A stretch of DNA of 64,000 nucleotides from Propionibacteriaceae bacterium UBA7704 (GCA_002482525.1 DLGC01000024.1:1-64000), one strand, 5' to 3'; numbered from the stretch's first letter, positions 41,462 through 50,789 are shown. A program made the numbers and translations. The notes: generated by a model not told the origin, from the sequence alone.

Positions 41462-41874
41462 GGACGCTGCCGCATCGGGAAACTGAGCACCCGGTGCGAC
41501 CGCTGAGGTCGCTGCTGCCGACCAATTCCAGGCCGTCGTCACTTCTGTAACCCGACACGCCGACGACACGCCGAACGGGCTCAAATTCGTCGAATTCGAG
41601 GGCGGAAACCTCTTGCGCGTCACCGTGGCCAAGGACTAGAAATCTAGGTACCGGATCACTTCGGTGGTTCGGGAATCGGAAGCAGGAAGTCAGCCGTTCG
41701 ATGGCTTGCCATCGAGATCCCCGGTGATGCGAGGGATGTGTTGGCTGGTGGTTTTCGGTTGATCGATCCAGATCATCACCTCTGGTCGAGGGTAGGCCCC
41801 GGAGACTCATACTCGCCGGGGCCTTTCCCTTTGCCCTGATTCGTCATCGCCGCCGCACTACCGGTGTCGCAGCG
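41462..41874 (+). repeat. Dispersed repeat element A with terminator
   Basis: Positions 41538-41832 match 45585-45883 in reverse complement. The best blocks are ACCCGACACGCCGACGACAC plus GCCGA, GTCGAATTC, CTTGCGCGTC, TAGAAAT, TACCGGATC and GACTCATACTCGCCGGGGCC. In A the open frame 41487-41639 ends shortly after VTSVTRHADDTP and VEFEGGNLLRVTVAKD; B keeps the same frame for VTAVTRHADDTP and VVEF. No family was recognised. It could be decayed coding sequence, a 3'UTR element or a small mobile repeat. Confidence 0.6.
41795..41823 (+). terminator. Terminator at the end of repeat A
   Basis: GGCCCCGG and CCGGGGCC pair perfectly around AGACTCATACTCG and are followed by TTTCCCTTT. Oriented to end transcripts from the MFS gene. 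Confidence 0.7.
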
Positions 41875-44475
41875 TCACAATCCTTGTCGCAGCGCCTCGG
41901 CGAGCAACTCCTCGCGGCTGGTGGCGTTGAGCTTGCGATAGAGATTGGCCCGGTGGAACTTCACCGTGTTGACCGAGACGAACAGCTCCGCCGCGATAGC
42001 GGTATTCGTGAGGCCACGACGCACCCCGTCGAGCACCTCCATTTCCCGCTCGGCCAGCCGCAATCGGCTGCGATTGCGGGGCTCGACTCCGGCATAGCCC
42101 CGGGCCAACGACAGGCTGCTGCGGATCAGCGGCGACGTCTTGGTCGGCAATCCTTCGATGAGCTCAACCACTTCTTCACGGGTGGCCAACACCATCGGCC
42201 ACGGGGCGGTCTGATACTTCAGCCGGGCACCACCGCGCAGCATCACCGAGACTGCGGTGGCTTCCTCACCGGCCCGCAGATTGTTGATGGCCGAGATCAG
42301 ACCCAAGTGCCAACCGATCCTCGGGGTATCCGGCTCCAGTTCCTCGTCGGTGGGGACCATCGGGCCACGGGCGGCACCAGCCCCGACCAGCACGCAGGCC
42401 TCGAGCATCCGTCTACCCCACGGCGACCACCGGTGCTGCGCCCCCGGCGGCAGCGCTTTGACGAATGCTGAGATTTCCGCCGAGGAGCGGGGGCCGAGTT
42501 GAATCGAGGACTGCAGCAATGACTCGGTGAGCAGGGCGAACATGCCCGGGGCCTCCGGGTGATGCTGCCACGCCTCCCACCGAGGATCCCCGAGAACCTC
42601 GTCGACCAACTCCTCCAGGGTGTCGCGGTCACCGAGGGCAACCAGCGCGATGGTGCGGAGGTAGACCAGCACCGACCATTCCGCTGCCCGCGGCAGCCGG
42701 AACGACGCAACTCGGGTGAAGGCCTCTGCGCTGGCGAGGTCACCGCGATCCAAGGCCTCCCCGGCGTCGACGATGGCGTTCATGGCCAGGTCGTATTCGC
42801 GGTGGTACTGGCGGGGCAGCACCTCCATCGTGCTCACGTCCGCGCGCGAAGTGCCCAACAGGATCGCCGTCATCCTCACGGCAACGATCAGGGAGCTGAG
42901 GCGTCGATCACCCCGTCCGATGACCAGATTCGGCTGACGGCGCAGCGGCCACAGCAAGGTGCGGGCCACCTTGGCCACCAGGTCGATGCGGTCCAGCTGA
43001 AGCAGCATCCGCATCACCAGCAGCCCGTCGGAGACCAGTTCGGGAGGGACGCCGTCGCGCACCTCCTCGGGATGGGCCTCCAGGAGACCGGCCCAGCGCA
43101 CGACCGCGCGGGTGGCCATGCCCAACTCACCGGTTCCGAAGGCCACCACTGCGGCCTTCGCCAACCGGAACATCTGATCCTTCACGCTGCCGGTGATGGC
43201 CCCACTCAGGAACTCCTGCTGGACGGCCGCCACAGCGGCGTCGGTGGACGGCTCGCCCCGTCCGGGCTGGAGCAATGTCGCAGTCGCCAGCAGGCTCGGA
43301 TACTGAGCCAACAGTTGCGGGTCGATGCCGGTCATCTCGGTCCACAGGTGTCGAGCCGAGGCGTCGCACAGTTCCCACAGCCAGGCATCGCAGAACTTCT
43401 CGGCTTCCGGCAGAGAATGATTGGCCACCAACATCGTCAAGGCCAACTCCGGATCGCTGCTCGCGGCAGCGGCCTCCGCGATAGCGGCCCGATCGGCCTC
43501 GAATTGCTCGGTGGAGACGTCTGCGTGCCAGTTCAACAGCAGATGCTGACGCAGCACCGGATACCACCGAAACAGCCATTCGCCACTCGGCGACTCCGCG
43601 ACGGCACCGAAGCCCATCCGGGGCAGCCGGTCGAACAGGTAGGTAGCCCGCTCCCGTCCGAACATGCGAGTCAGCAGCGCGACACTGAACCGTGACGCCT
43701 GCGCCAACTGCCGCACTTCATTCCAGAATTCCTTGGCGCCCTGGCGATCCGGGATCCAGCCGGCCACGGCCTGCGCCGGATCGATCGTGCCGGCCACGCA
43801 TTCGGTGGGGAACAGCGCTATCACGCGTTCGACCAGCGCCGGAATGCCGTGGGTTGCCTCCAGTACCGATCGCACGGTGTCGTCGGTGGCATGAGGAATG
43901 TGCTCGGCGAGCAGGCCCGCAGTCTCGATATGGGAGTAGGCGAGATCGCGGTCACCGATGAGTTGGTGGCCGACATCACCGGCCACGGCTTCACTGACCA
44001 GCGCCTGCGCGTCGACGGCAGTGGCCACCAGGCTGAAGCCCACCAACGAACCCGCCAACCGAATCAGCTCACGGCTGGCTTCACTGGGCAGTTCGTCCAT
44101 GCGCAGCACACCCAGCACCACGGCGGTGTCGACAGCGTCCACGGCAGTGGCCAGCAGGTGGGACAGGGCACCCCACGTTGTCTCGTCGCCCGGATCCTCG
44201 TCCTGCGGGACTCCGGCGAGCGCTAGTTGATATGCCAACAGCCGGGCCATGGCTGCCGGCGTCGACTGTCGAGGGTCGAACTCCACCACGAGTCGAATTT
44301 CGTCCGACGGCTGCTGCTCCCAGGACCGCAACAGCGCGGCCTTGTGCGTACCGACGCCGCCTTCGATGAATATCGCCGGAATTGCGGGGTTGATCAGCGC
44401 CAGCAGCCTTCGTCGCGTCGGTGGGGTCAGGGTCCGCTCCTCGTGGGCGTCAAGCTGACGGTGACTTCCGCCCAA
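41875..44475 (-). CDS. Large LuxR-family (MalT/LAL-like) regulator
   Basis: About 866 residues if TTG 44475 is used; the true start may be a little inside, as no ATG with a clear ribosome site is seen. The N-terminal ATPase-like region has a weak Walker A, IFIEGGVGTHKAALLRSWEQ, lacking GK(T/S), and LVVEFDPRQST. A long helical middle follows. The last ~60 residues are a LuxR helix-turn-helix: LRLAEREMEVLDGVRRGLTN, TAIAAELFVSVNTVKFHRAN. MalT-type proteins respond to a small ligand and ATP; here ATP use is doubtful. It lies between the two copies of the inverted repeat. Confidence 0.82.
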   Translation of the reverse strand: MGGSHRQLDAHEERTLTPPTRRRLLALINPAIPAIFIEGGVGTHKAALLRSWEQQPSDEIRLVVEFDPRQSTPAAMARLLAYQLALAGVPQDEDPGDETTWGALSHLLATAVDAVDTAVVLGVLRMDELPSEASRELIRLAGSLVGFSLVATAVDAQALVSEAVAGDVGHQLIGDRDLAYSHIETAGLLAEHIPHATDDTVRSVLEATHGIPALVERVIALFPTECVAGTIDPAQAVAGWIPDRQGAKEFWNEVRQLAQASRFSVALLTRMFGRERATYLFDRLPRMGFGAVAESPSGEWLFRWYPVLRQHLLLNWHADVSTEQFEADRAAIAEAAAASSDPELALTMLVANHSLPEAEKFCDAWLWELCDASARHLWTEMTGIDPQLLAQYPSLLATATLLQPGRGEPSTDAAVAAVQQEFLSGAITGSVKDQMFRLAKAAVVAFGTGELGMATRAVVRWAGLLEAHPEEVRDGVPPELVSDGLLVMRMLLQLDRIDLVAKVARTLLWPLRRQPNLVIGRGDRRLSSLIVAVRMTAILLGTSRADVSTMEVLPRQYHREYDLAMNAIVDAGEALDRGDLASAEAFTRVASFRLPRAAEWSVLVYLRTIALVALGDRDTLEELVDEVLGDPRWEAWQHHPEAPGMFALLTESLLQSSIQLGPRSSAEISAFVKALPPGAQHRWSPWGRRMLEACVLVGAGAARGPMVPTDEELEPDTPRIGWHLGLISAINNLRAGEEATAVSVMLRGGARLKYQTAPWPMVLATREEVVELIEGLPTKTSPLIRSSLSLARGYAGVEPRNRSRLRLAEREMEVLDGVRRGLTNTAIAAELFVSVNTVKFHRANLYRKLNATSREELLAEALRQGL

Positions 44476-44739
44476 TCACATTCCGAGATGTGCGCCGCCA
44501 GACCCCATCATGCCCGAGAACGAGAACAGAGAGCACCCACTGTTTTCGGGTGTCGGGCATTAGTTGTGACCAGCGAGGCCACTCCGGCGATGAATTTCGA
44601 GGACGAGCCGACGCCGCAGGCGAATCCCGAGGTGGACTTATGGGGCGGCCCGCGGGGACTGCGTGGCCGCCCCGGCCGAGTCCGGAGGTGGTGATCGCCA
44701 TTGATCACCGGTCCGGAAACTCGGGTGTTTGTCCAGCCC

Positions 44740-44943
44740 TTAGGGGGTGAACCATTCCAGGGGTGGTAATCCATTCATCGAAACTGCACTGACACTGGCT
44801 AGCTGGGTGCATTCGGACTCTCCGATGAGGAGCGCCAGAAGTGCACCCAGCAGTGCCAGAGCCAGGACGAACCAGGAGGGCACCTGAATCCGACGGCGCG
44901 GTGTGGATTCAGCTACCACCGGTGCTGCGCTTAGGGGGGCCAC
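44740..44943 (-). CDS. Small single-span membrane peptide, 67 residues
   Basis: GTG at 44941-44943 is preceded at 5 bases by a perfect AGGAGG (44954-44949); a GTG at 44949 overlaps that site. The product is a basic N-terminus (APVVAESTPRRRIQVPS), one membrane helix (WFVLALALLGALLALLIG) and a ~29-residue outer tail with a single cysteine that ends MNGLPPLEWFTP. It is encoded upstream of, and in line with, the LuxR gene (264 bases between them). No family was recognised. The very strong ribosome site is the main reason to believe it. Confidence 0.55.
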   Translation of the reverse strand: MAPLSAAPVVAESTPRRRIQVPSWFVLALALLGALLALLIGESECTQLASVSAVSMNGLPPLEWFTP

Positions 44944-45126
44944 AAACACCTCCTGTAGATCTCCCAGCTGTCACTCGAAACCTGGCGGTCTCGAACGACC
45001 CTGACTCTAGAGAGCCCGGACAGCATCCGGGGAGGCCCGCAGCGGGGATCGTTGTCACAACCATCCCTGTAGTCATCGTTGCCTACCCGCCCCCTACCCC
45101 CGACGCCGAGGCGCCACAATAGAGCG

Positions 45127-45564
45127 GTGGATGCGAACAATCTCAGATCAGTGCAGGTGCGACGAATCGGCGAGCGACGCTTCGAGGCCTCCAATGAGCG
45201 CGGCGGCAGGCTCGTCTTCGGTGAGGGAACCGACGCCGCCTTCAGCCCCGTCGAACTGTTGCTGACAGCGGTCGCCGGCTGCACAGCCATCGATGTGGAC
45301 TACCTGACGAGCCGGCGAGCCGAGCCCACCGACTTCGAGGTGGAGGTGATCGCCGACAAGGTCAGCGACGAGCAGGGCAACCACCTGGGTTCGGTGCTGA
45401 CACGGTTCCGGATCAGTTTCCCCGAAGGAGTGGACGGCGACCGCGCCCGAGAGGTGCTTCCGCAGGCGGTGCAGCGGTCCCAGGACCGACTGTGCACGGT
45501 TTCGCGCACCGTCCTGCTGCCCACCCCGGTGAGCTTCGAGATCGACGACGCCCCCTCGGCCTGA
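45127..45564 (+). CDS. OsmC-family protein
   Basis: 145 residues from GTG 45127; upstream in-frame sequence is not protein-like. OsmC fold features: RRFEASNERGGRLVFGEG, DAAFSPVELLLTAVAGCTAI with the first cysteine, and SQDRLCTVSRTVLLPTPV with the second. OsmC/Ohr proteins reduce organic peroxides or hydroperoxides with these two cysteines; some family members have other roles. It is divergent from the small membrane peptide gene. Confidence 0.88.
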   Translation: MDANNLRSVQVRRIGERRFEASNERGGRLVFGEGTDAAFSPVELLLTAVAGCTAIDVDYLTSRRAEPTDFEVEVIADKVSDEQGNHLGSVLTRFRISFPEGVDGDRAREVLPQAVQRSQDRLCTVSRTVLLPTPVSFEIDDAPSA

Positions 45565-45911
45565 GCTCGACAATCAGTCCCGGACAAGGGAAAAGGCCCC
45601 GGCGAGTATGAGTCCCCAGGGCCTTCCCTCGACGTCGACGTGATGCTTCGAGGCCGATCAGAAGCTACCAGCCGGTCCACCCCTCATCACCGAGGCTTTG
45701 ACGAGCGAAGAGCCCGATTTAGATCGACTTCCTTCTTCTGATCACCGTGCCGCCGAAGCGATCCGGTAAGGAAATTTCTAGCCTGATCGGCAACGACGCG
45801 CAAGACTTTTGGTGAACTGAATTCGACAACTTTCGACACCCTCGGCGTGTCGTCGGCGTGTCGGGTGACGGCAGTGACGAAACGCCGTCGTGATGGCTGC
45901 GGCGGGCGGCG
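45565..45911 (-). repeat. Dispersed repeat element B with terminator
   Basis: Inverted copy of element A (matching part about 45585-45883). On the minus strand it directly follows the MarR stop and keeps an open frame reading VTAVTRHADDTPRVSKVVEF, then LRVVADQARN, to a stop near 45675, with no start codon of its own. Conservation is strongest in separated blocks, not evenly as in a recent copy. Confidence 0.6.
45595..45623 (-). terminator. Terminator at the end of repeat B
   Basis: GGCCCTGG and CCGGGGCC on the minus strand pair with one mismatch around GGACTCATACTCG, followed by TTTTCCC. Same element as at 41795-41823; oriented to end the MarR transcript. Confidence 0.65.
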
Positions 45912-46397
45912 TCAACGATCCCGCAGGGTCCGCTCCATCGCCGACAACATGGCAACGGCGCTGGCACGCATGATTTCGAGATCCTCGACCGTCGTGTTCT
46001 TGATCACCTCGATCATGGCCCGTTGCAGCAGCGAGTCCAACTGTCGGGTGAGCGCCATTCCTTCCTCGGTGATGTGCAACCGCCGGATGCGCCGATCCGT
46101 CGCATCATCGGCGCGCTCCAGCAAGCCCTTCTCCACCAACCGATCCACCAGACCGCTCGCGGTGGGCGCGCTCACGCCGAGACTCACGCCGAGTTCGTGA
46201 CCGGTCATGCCCGGGTCTTTGACGATGAAGCCCAGCACCCGGAACTGCTGCATGGTCAACTCCGCCGGCATCGGCATGGGGCCGGCAATAGCCAGAGCCT
46301 GGTCATGGACCTGGCTGTGGAGTTCGAAGATCTCGCGCAACAGTGCGGCTCGGGACGGATCCAGTCCCAGCGATTCAACGTCCAGTAGACGATGCAA
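45912..46397 (-). CDS. MarR-family regulator
   Basis: 161 residues from TTG at 46395-46397. The winged helix reads LTMQQFRVLGFIVKDPGMTG, HELGVSLGVSAPTASGLVDR, LVEKGLLERADDATDRRIRR, the usual MarR core with the DxRxxR-like wing. It is divergent from the RND pump and separated from it by about 90 bases that hold two palindromes. Repression of the pump, relieved by a drug-like ligand, is the expected role. Confidence 0.9.
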   Translation of the reverse strand: MHRLLDVESLGLDPSRAALLREIFELHSQVHDQALAIAGPMPMPAELTMQQFRVLGFIVKDPGMTGHELGVSLGVSAPTASGLVDRLVEKGLLERADDATDRRIRRLHITEEGMALTRQLDSLLQRAMIEVIKNTTVEDLEIMRASAVAMLSAMERTLRDR

Positions 46398-46406
46398 CTT
46401 AACCCC

Positions 46407-46442
46407 TTGCCACTGGCAGAAATCGTTAGGGGTAGGCTAACG
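46407..46442. promoter_or_regulatory. MarR/RND intergenic operator candidates
   Basis: TGCCA-C-TGGCA (within 46408-46418) and CGTTAG-GGGTAGG-CTAACG (46424-46442) are two perfect inverted repeats between the divergent genes. The second lies 43 bases before the pump GTG start. Either could be the MarR site. Confidence 0.5.
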
Positions 46443-46485
46443 GATGCGGCTGCCATGTGGCCACCAGCTGAAGGGAATTCGCCTC

Positions 46486-49400
46486 GTGATCCGACTTACC
46501 AAGGGCAGCCTGGCCCAACGCAGTGTGGTCCTCCTGCTGAGCCTGCTCGTCATTGGCCTGGGGGTGTACGCCGCCGGAGCGCTCAAGCAGGAGATGATCC
46601 CGTCGATCGACGTTCCTCGCGGCAGCATTCTCAGCGTGTACCCCGGCGCCTCGCCGGAGGTGGTGGAGAGCCAGATCACCAAGCCGATCGAGGACGCCGT
46701 GAGCGGGGTCACCGGCGTCACTGGCGTCACCTCGAAGAGCTCCTCGGGCGTCTCCCAGGTCACTGTCGAATGGGACTACGGCCTGAACCTGGACGACATG
46801 ACCAACAAGCTGCGCAGCAGTGTGGCCGGGTTGTCGAGCACACTGCCATCGGGGGTCGACCCGCAGGTCATCACCGGCGGATTCGACGACGTCCCGGTCA
46901 TCATGCTGGCGCTGTCATCGAATGACGACCTGAACACTCTCACCGACAAGGTGAATCGACAGGTGACTCCGGCCTTGAAGGCCGTCGACGGTGTCCGTGA
47001 CGTCTCTGTGGCCGGCGAAGAAACCCACGAGATCATGATCAGCTACTCGGCGTCGACCCTGAACAACAAGGGCATCGATCCGGCCACCATCGCCCAGCTG
47101 TTCCCGGCGAACTCCATCGCCATTCCCTCAGGCACCATGCGCACGCCGACGGCGAACACCGACGTGCAGACCGGCCACACCTATCACTCCGCCGCTGAGA
47201 TCGCCGATCTTCAGATTCCTACCGCCGACGGCCCGGTGCGACTCGGCGATGTGGCAACGGTCACAGAGCAGCCGGTCGAGACCACCTCGATCTCCCGAGT
47301 GGGCGGCAAGACCGCGATGACGGTCATGGTGGTCAAGAACCCCGATGCCAACACCGTCTCGGTGTCCAGCGGTGTGACCGCCCTGCTGCCGCAGCTGCAG
47401 GCCGACCTCGGCAACGGCGCGGAGTTCACCACCGTCTTCGACCAGGCGCCCTACATCGAACAATCCATCCACGACCTCAGTGTCGAGGGCGGCATCGGGC
47501 TGGCGATGGCGGTCCTGGTGATCATGATCTTCCTCGGATCGATTCGGCCCACCGTCATCACGGCGATCTCGATCCCGCTGTCACTGCTGATCGCCTTGGT
47601 CGGTTTGTGGCTGACCGGTTACACCTTGAACATCCTCACCTTGGCCGCCCTCACCGTGGCTATCGGACGGGTGGTGGACGACTCCATCGTGGTGATCGAG
47701 AACATCAAACGACACCAGAGCTACGGCGAGTTCGGCCGAAAGTCGATCACCCGCGCCGTGAGTGAGGTGGCCGGCGCGGTGACCAGCTCGACCCTGACCA
47801 CGATCGCAGTGTTCCTGCCCATCGGGCTGGTGGGTGGCCAAGCCGGCCAGGTGTTCCGGCCGTTCGCACTGACCGTGATGATCGCCCTGGGAGCCTCGCT
47901 GCTGGTCGCGCTGACGGTGATTCCGGTGCTGGCGTCGTGGTTCATGCGTCCCACGGCGAAGCAGTCCGCAGCCAGCGTGGCACCAGAGGCCGAGAAGGAC
48001 ACCTGGTTGCATAAGGCCTATCTGCCGGTGCTGGGCTGGAGCCTCGCCCACCGATGGATCACCCTCGGATTGGCCGTCTTCCTGTTCGTAGGCACCATGG
48101 CGATGACACCGTTCTTGAAGACCGACTTCCTCGGTGATCAAGGCAACGAGTCGCTGGCCATCACCCAGACCATGCCGGCTGGCACCTCACTGGCCGAAAC
48201 CGACGCCGCCGCCAAGAAGGTGGAAGGTGCGTTGGCCGCCGATCCGGCCGTGAAGACCTACTCGACCAACATCGGCGGCGCCCAGATGTCCATTCTGGGC
48301 GGCCAGAACGACACCAACGTCGCCAACATCACCGCAGTCCTCAAGCCCGGCGAGTCAGCGAAGGACGTCATCGGCCGCATCCGGACCAGCATCGCCGATC
48401 TGGGCCCGTCGGTGGGTAGCGTCGAGGTCAGCGTCGGCAATGCCACCTCCAAGGTCGTGGTCTACGTGGAGAGTTCGGACCAGACCAAGCTCACCCAGGC
48501 CAACGATCAAGTCGTGGCGATGATGAAGACCGTCCCCGACTTGGTCAACGTCACCTCCGACCTGACCGAGGCGCGCGATCAGCTTTCGGTGACGGTGAAG
48601 GACAAGAAGGCGGCCAAACTCGGCATGAACCAGGCCACCATCGGCCAGGCCGTGACGCGGGCAGTGAGCGGCCAGCAGATTGGATCCATCACCGAAGGTG
48701 ACACCAGCTTGAAGGTCTATCTGCGCATCAACGATCCGGTGAAGTCGGTGCCGGAGTTGGAGTCGATCGAACTGCCCACCACTCAGGTGATGAACGGAAA
48801 CGCCAAGTCGGCGGCCTCCGAGAAGGTGAGCAAGCAATCCGAGGTGCTGGCGAACGAAGGCAAGCAGGCTGCCACGGACGCCTACAACAAGCAGGTCGCG
48901 GCGTTGAAGAAGAGCAAGGCGGCAGCCAATGACCAGGTGAAGCAACTGAAGAAGGCCCAAAAGCAGCTCACCTCGGCTATCGACGGACTCACCGCGCTGT
49001 GCAAGGCGGATCCGACTAATGCCCAGTGCATCGCCCTTCCCGCGCAGATCGCGCAGTTGAGCCAGCAACTCGCGACCGTCAATGCGGGTCTGGCTCAAGC
49101 ACAGGGTGCCGCCGTCGGCGCCGATCAACAGCTTGCCGCCCTCCAGAAGTCACGCCAGGCGTCGCTGGACTCCCAGGCAAAGCAGCAAGCCCTCACCGAT
49201 GCGTCCAAGGCCGCCGCGGACGCGACCGCTGATCCGGTGCAGCTCTCCGAGGTGGCCACCGTGACCACCATCCAAGCTCCGGCCATGATCACCCGGGTGG
49301 ACGGCGCCCGCGCTGCCACCATCAGCGCCAGTTCGGAGTCGTCAGACCTGGGTGCCACCACCTCCCAGATTCAGACCGGTCTGGCGGCGCTCAACCTGCC

Positions 49401-49995
49401 CGAGGGTGTGACCTACCGCATCGGTGGCGTCTCCGCCCAGCAGACCGATTCGTTCCAGCAACTCGGCCTGGCGATGCTGGTGGCGATCGCGGTGGTCTAT
49501 CTGATCATGGTGGCGACCTTCGGCTCGCTGCTGCAGCCGCTGATCCTGCTGGTGTCGATTCCCTTCGCCGCAACCGGCGCCCTGGGGCTGTCGTTGCTCA
49601 CCGACACCGCACTGGGCCTGCCGAGCATGGTCGGCCTGCTGATGCTGATCGGCATCGTGGTGACGAATGCGATCGTGCTGATCGATCTGATCAACCAGAA
49701 ACGCACAGCCGGCTTGGGAGTGGCGGAATCGATCCGCTCCGGTGCCCGACTACGGGTGCGCCCCATCATCATGACGGCTCTGGCGACGGTCTTCGCACTG
49801 CTGCCGATGGCCTTCGGGCTGACGGGCGGCGGGGTATTCATCTCCAAGCCGCTGGCGATCGTGGTGATCGGTGGCCTGGTCAGCTCGACCCTGCTGACGC
49901 TGGTCTTGGTGCCGGTGCTGTACGACCTGCTGGAGACGTGGCGGGAGCGGCGGGCGGCCCGCAAGGATGCCCGTCTGGCCCAGCAGGCGTCCTGA
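46486..49995 (+). CDS. RND-family efflux permease with inserted coiled-coil
   Basis: 1169 residues from GTG 46486 (AAGGGA upstream); ATG 46444 is in frame but overlaps operator-like sequence. It has the HAE1/AcrB layout of two halves, each with a membrane helix, porter domains and six spans. The proton-relay pair is kept in AIGRVVDDSIVVIENIKRH (Asp about 398 and 399). The second porter region contains an extra segment at about 771-915, rich in Lys/Gln/Ala/Leu heptads, running out and back around C839 and C848. No adaptor or outer-membrane channel gene is adjacent. Under divergent MarR control it should be a drug or lipid exporter. Confidence 0.9.
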   Translation: MIRLTKGSLAQRSVVLLLSLLVIGLGVYAAGALKQEMIPSIDVPRGSILSVYPGASPEVVESQITKPIEDAVSGVTGVTGVTSKSSSGVSQVTVEWDYGLNLDDMTNKLRSSVAGLSSTLPSGVDPQVITGGFDDVPVIMLALSSNDDLNTLTDKVNRQVTPALKAVDGVRDVSVAGEETHEIMISYSASTLNNKGIDPATIAQLFPANSIAIPSGTMRTPTANTDVQTGHTYHSAAEIADLQIPTADGPVRLGDVATVTEQPVETTSISRVGGKTAMTVMVVKNPDANTVSVSSGVTALLPQLQADLGNGAEFTTVFDQAPYIEQSIHDLSVEGGIGLAMAVLVIMIFLGSIRPTVITAISIPLSLLIALVGLWLTGYTLNILTLAALTVAIGRVVDDSIVVIENIKRHQSYGEFGRKSITRAVSEVAGAVTSSTLTTIAVFLPIGLVGGQAGQVFRPFALTVMIALGASLLVALTVIPVLASWFMRPTAKQSAASVAPEAEKDTWLHKAYLPVLGWSLAHRWITLGLAVFLFVGTMAMTPFLKTDFLGDQGNESLAITQTMPAGTSLAETDAAAKKVEGALAADPAVKTYSTNIGGAQMSILGGQNDTNVANITAVLKPGESAKDVIGRIRTSIADLGPSVGSVEVSVGNATSKVVVYVESSDQTKLTQANDQVVAMMKTVPDLVNVTSDLTEARDQLSVTVKDKKAAKLGMNQATIGQAVTRAVSGQQIGSITEGDTSLKVYLRINDPVKSVPELESIELPTTQVMNGNAKSAASEKVSKQSEVLANEGKQAATDAYNKQVAALKKSKAAANDQVKQLKKAQKQLTSAIDGLTALCKADPTNAQCIALPAQIAQLSQQLATVNAGLAQAQGAAVGADQQLAALQKSRQASLDSQAKQQALTDASKAAADATADPVQLSEVATVTTIQAPAMITRVDGARAATISASSESSDLGATTSQIQTGLAALNLPEGVTYRIGGVSAQQTDSFQQLGLAMLVAIAVVYLIMVATFGSLLQPLILLVSIPFAATGALGLSLLTDTALGLPSMVGLLMLIGIVVTNAIVLIDLINQKRTAGLGVAESIRSGARLRVRPIIMTALATVFALLPMAFGLTGGGVFISKPLAIVVIGGLVSSTLLTLVLVPVLYDLLETWRERRAARKDARLAQQAS

Positions 49996-50036
49996 TTCGC
50001 AGCGGCCGGGTCACCGCCGGTTGGGCATGCGGCTGA

Positions 50037-50678
50037 TCATTCGCTGACCAGCTGCATCAACCAGGTCAACACCATCCCGGCGGTGCCGTCGGCAGTGAAC
50101 GAGACGAGGTCCGTGGTGAGAGTGGCCGCAGCGACGTCGAACCCCAGCCGTCCGCCGGCATAGAGAGCGATCGGCGGCAGGAACAGCGCCACGATCAGTG
50201 AGACCACGGCGATCAACCGCGAGGACTGGGTGCGGATCAACGCCACCACCGAGACCACGGCGACCACCAGCGTGGCGACGGCACCGAACAGGATTCCCCA
50301 CGACCAGGCCGACACTTCGGACCACCCCTGCGCCGACAACTCGACGCCCGCCACCGTGCGATAGGTCGTGTACCCGAAGACGGCCGATGCAGCCACCACC
50401 GACACCAACACAAGCAATTGCGCGGGTAGGGGCCACCGCCGGCGGCGAGTCGCTGTTGCCGCGGTGGGGGGAGGCGCCTGCCAGGGTTCGATGGGTGTTG
50501 CCGACATGATCGGTGCAGCCGGAGGCGGGGCGAAGGTGGCTGCCGGGGCCGGCGGCGGCGCCGGGGTACCCCACTGTGGAGTGTCGTTAGCGGCAGCTGC
50601 TGCCGACCACGGCTGGGGCAGCTCGATGGTGGGTTCGGCGGACCCGTCGGGTTGCGAGATGAGATCAGACCCACTCAT
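50037..50678 (-). CDS. Pro/Ala-rich multi-span membrane protein
   Basis: 213 residues. A cytoplasmic Pro/Ala-rich N-terminus (about 1-80, with PQWGTPAPPPAPAATFAPPP) precedes RRRRWPLPAQ and then four membrane segments (LLVLVSVVAASAVFGYTTY, WGILFGAVATLVVAVVSVVA, LIAVVSLIVALFLPPIALYA, and a weaker last one). No domain recognised. Monocistronic and convergent with the RND gene. Confidence 0.65.
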   Translation of the reverse strand: MSGSDLISQPDGSAEPTIELPQPWSAAAAANDTPQWGTPAPPPAPAATFAPPPAAPIMSATPIEPWQAPPPTAATATRRRRWPLPAQLLVLVSVVAASAVFGYTTYRTVAGVELSAQGWSEVSAWSWGILFGAVATLVVAVVSVVALIRTQSSRLIAVVSLIVALFLPPIALYAGGRLGFDVAAATLTTDLVSFTADGTAGMVLTWLMQLVSE

Positions 50679-50789
50679 CGCATCCCCCTGTTGCTCGTCG
50701 CCAGCACCTGCGAAAACCGTGGTCGAAGACTAGTCGCAAGCCGCCGCGCCGGGAAATGGCCACCGTCGAAAGCTGGACGCCTCAGCGGC

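Noticed and set aside
44227..44694. Plus-strand frame over the LuxR start region
   Set aside because: No ribosome site, and it mostly overlaps the N-terminal part of the LuxR gene in the opposite direction.
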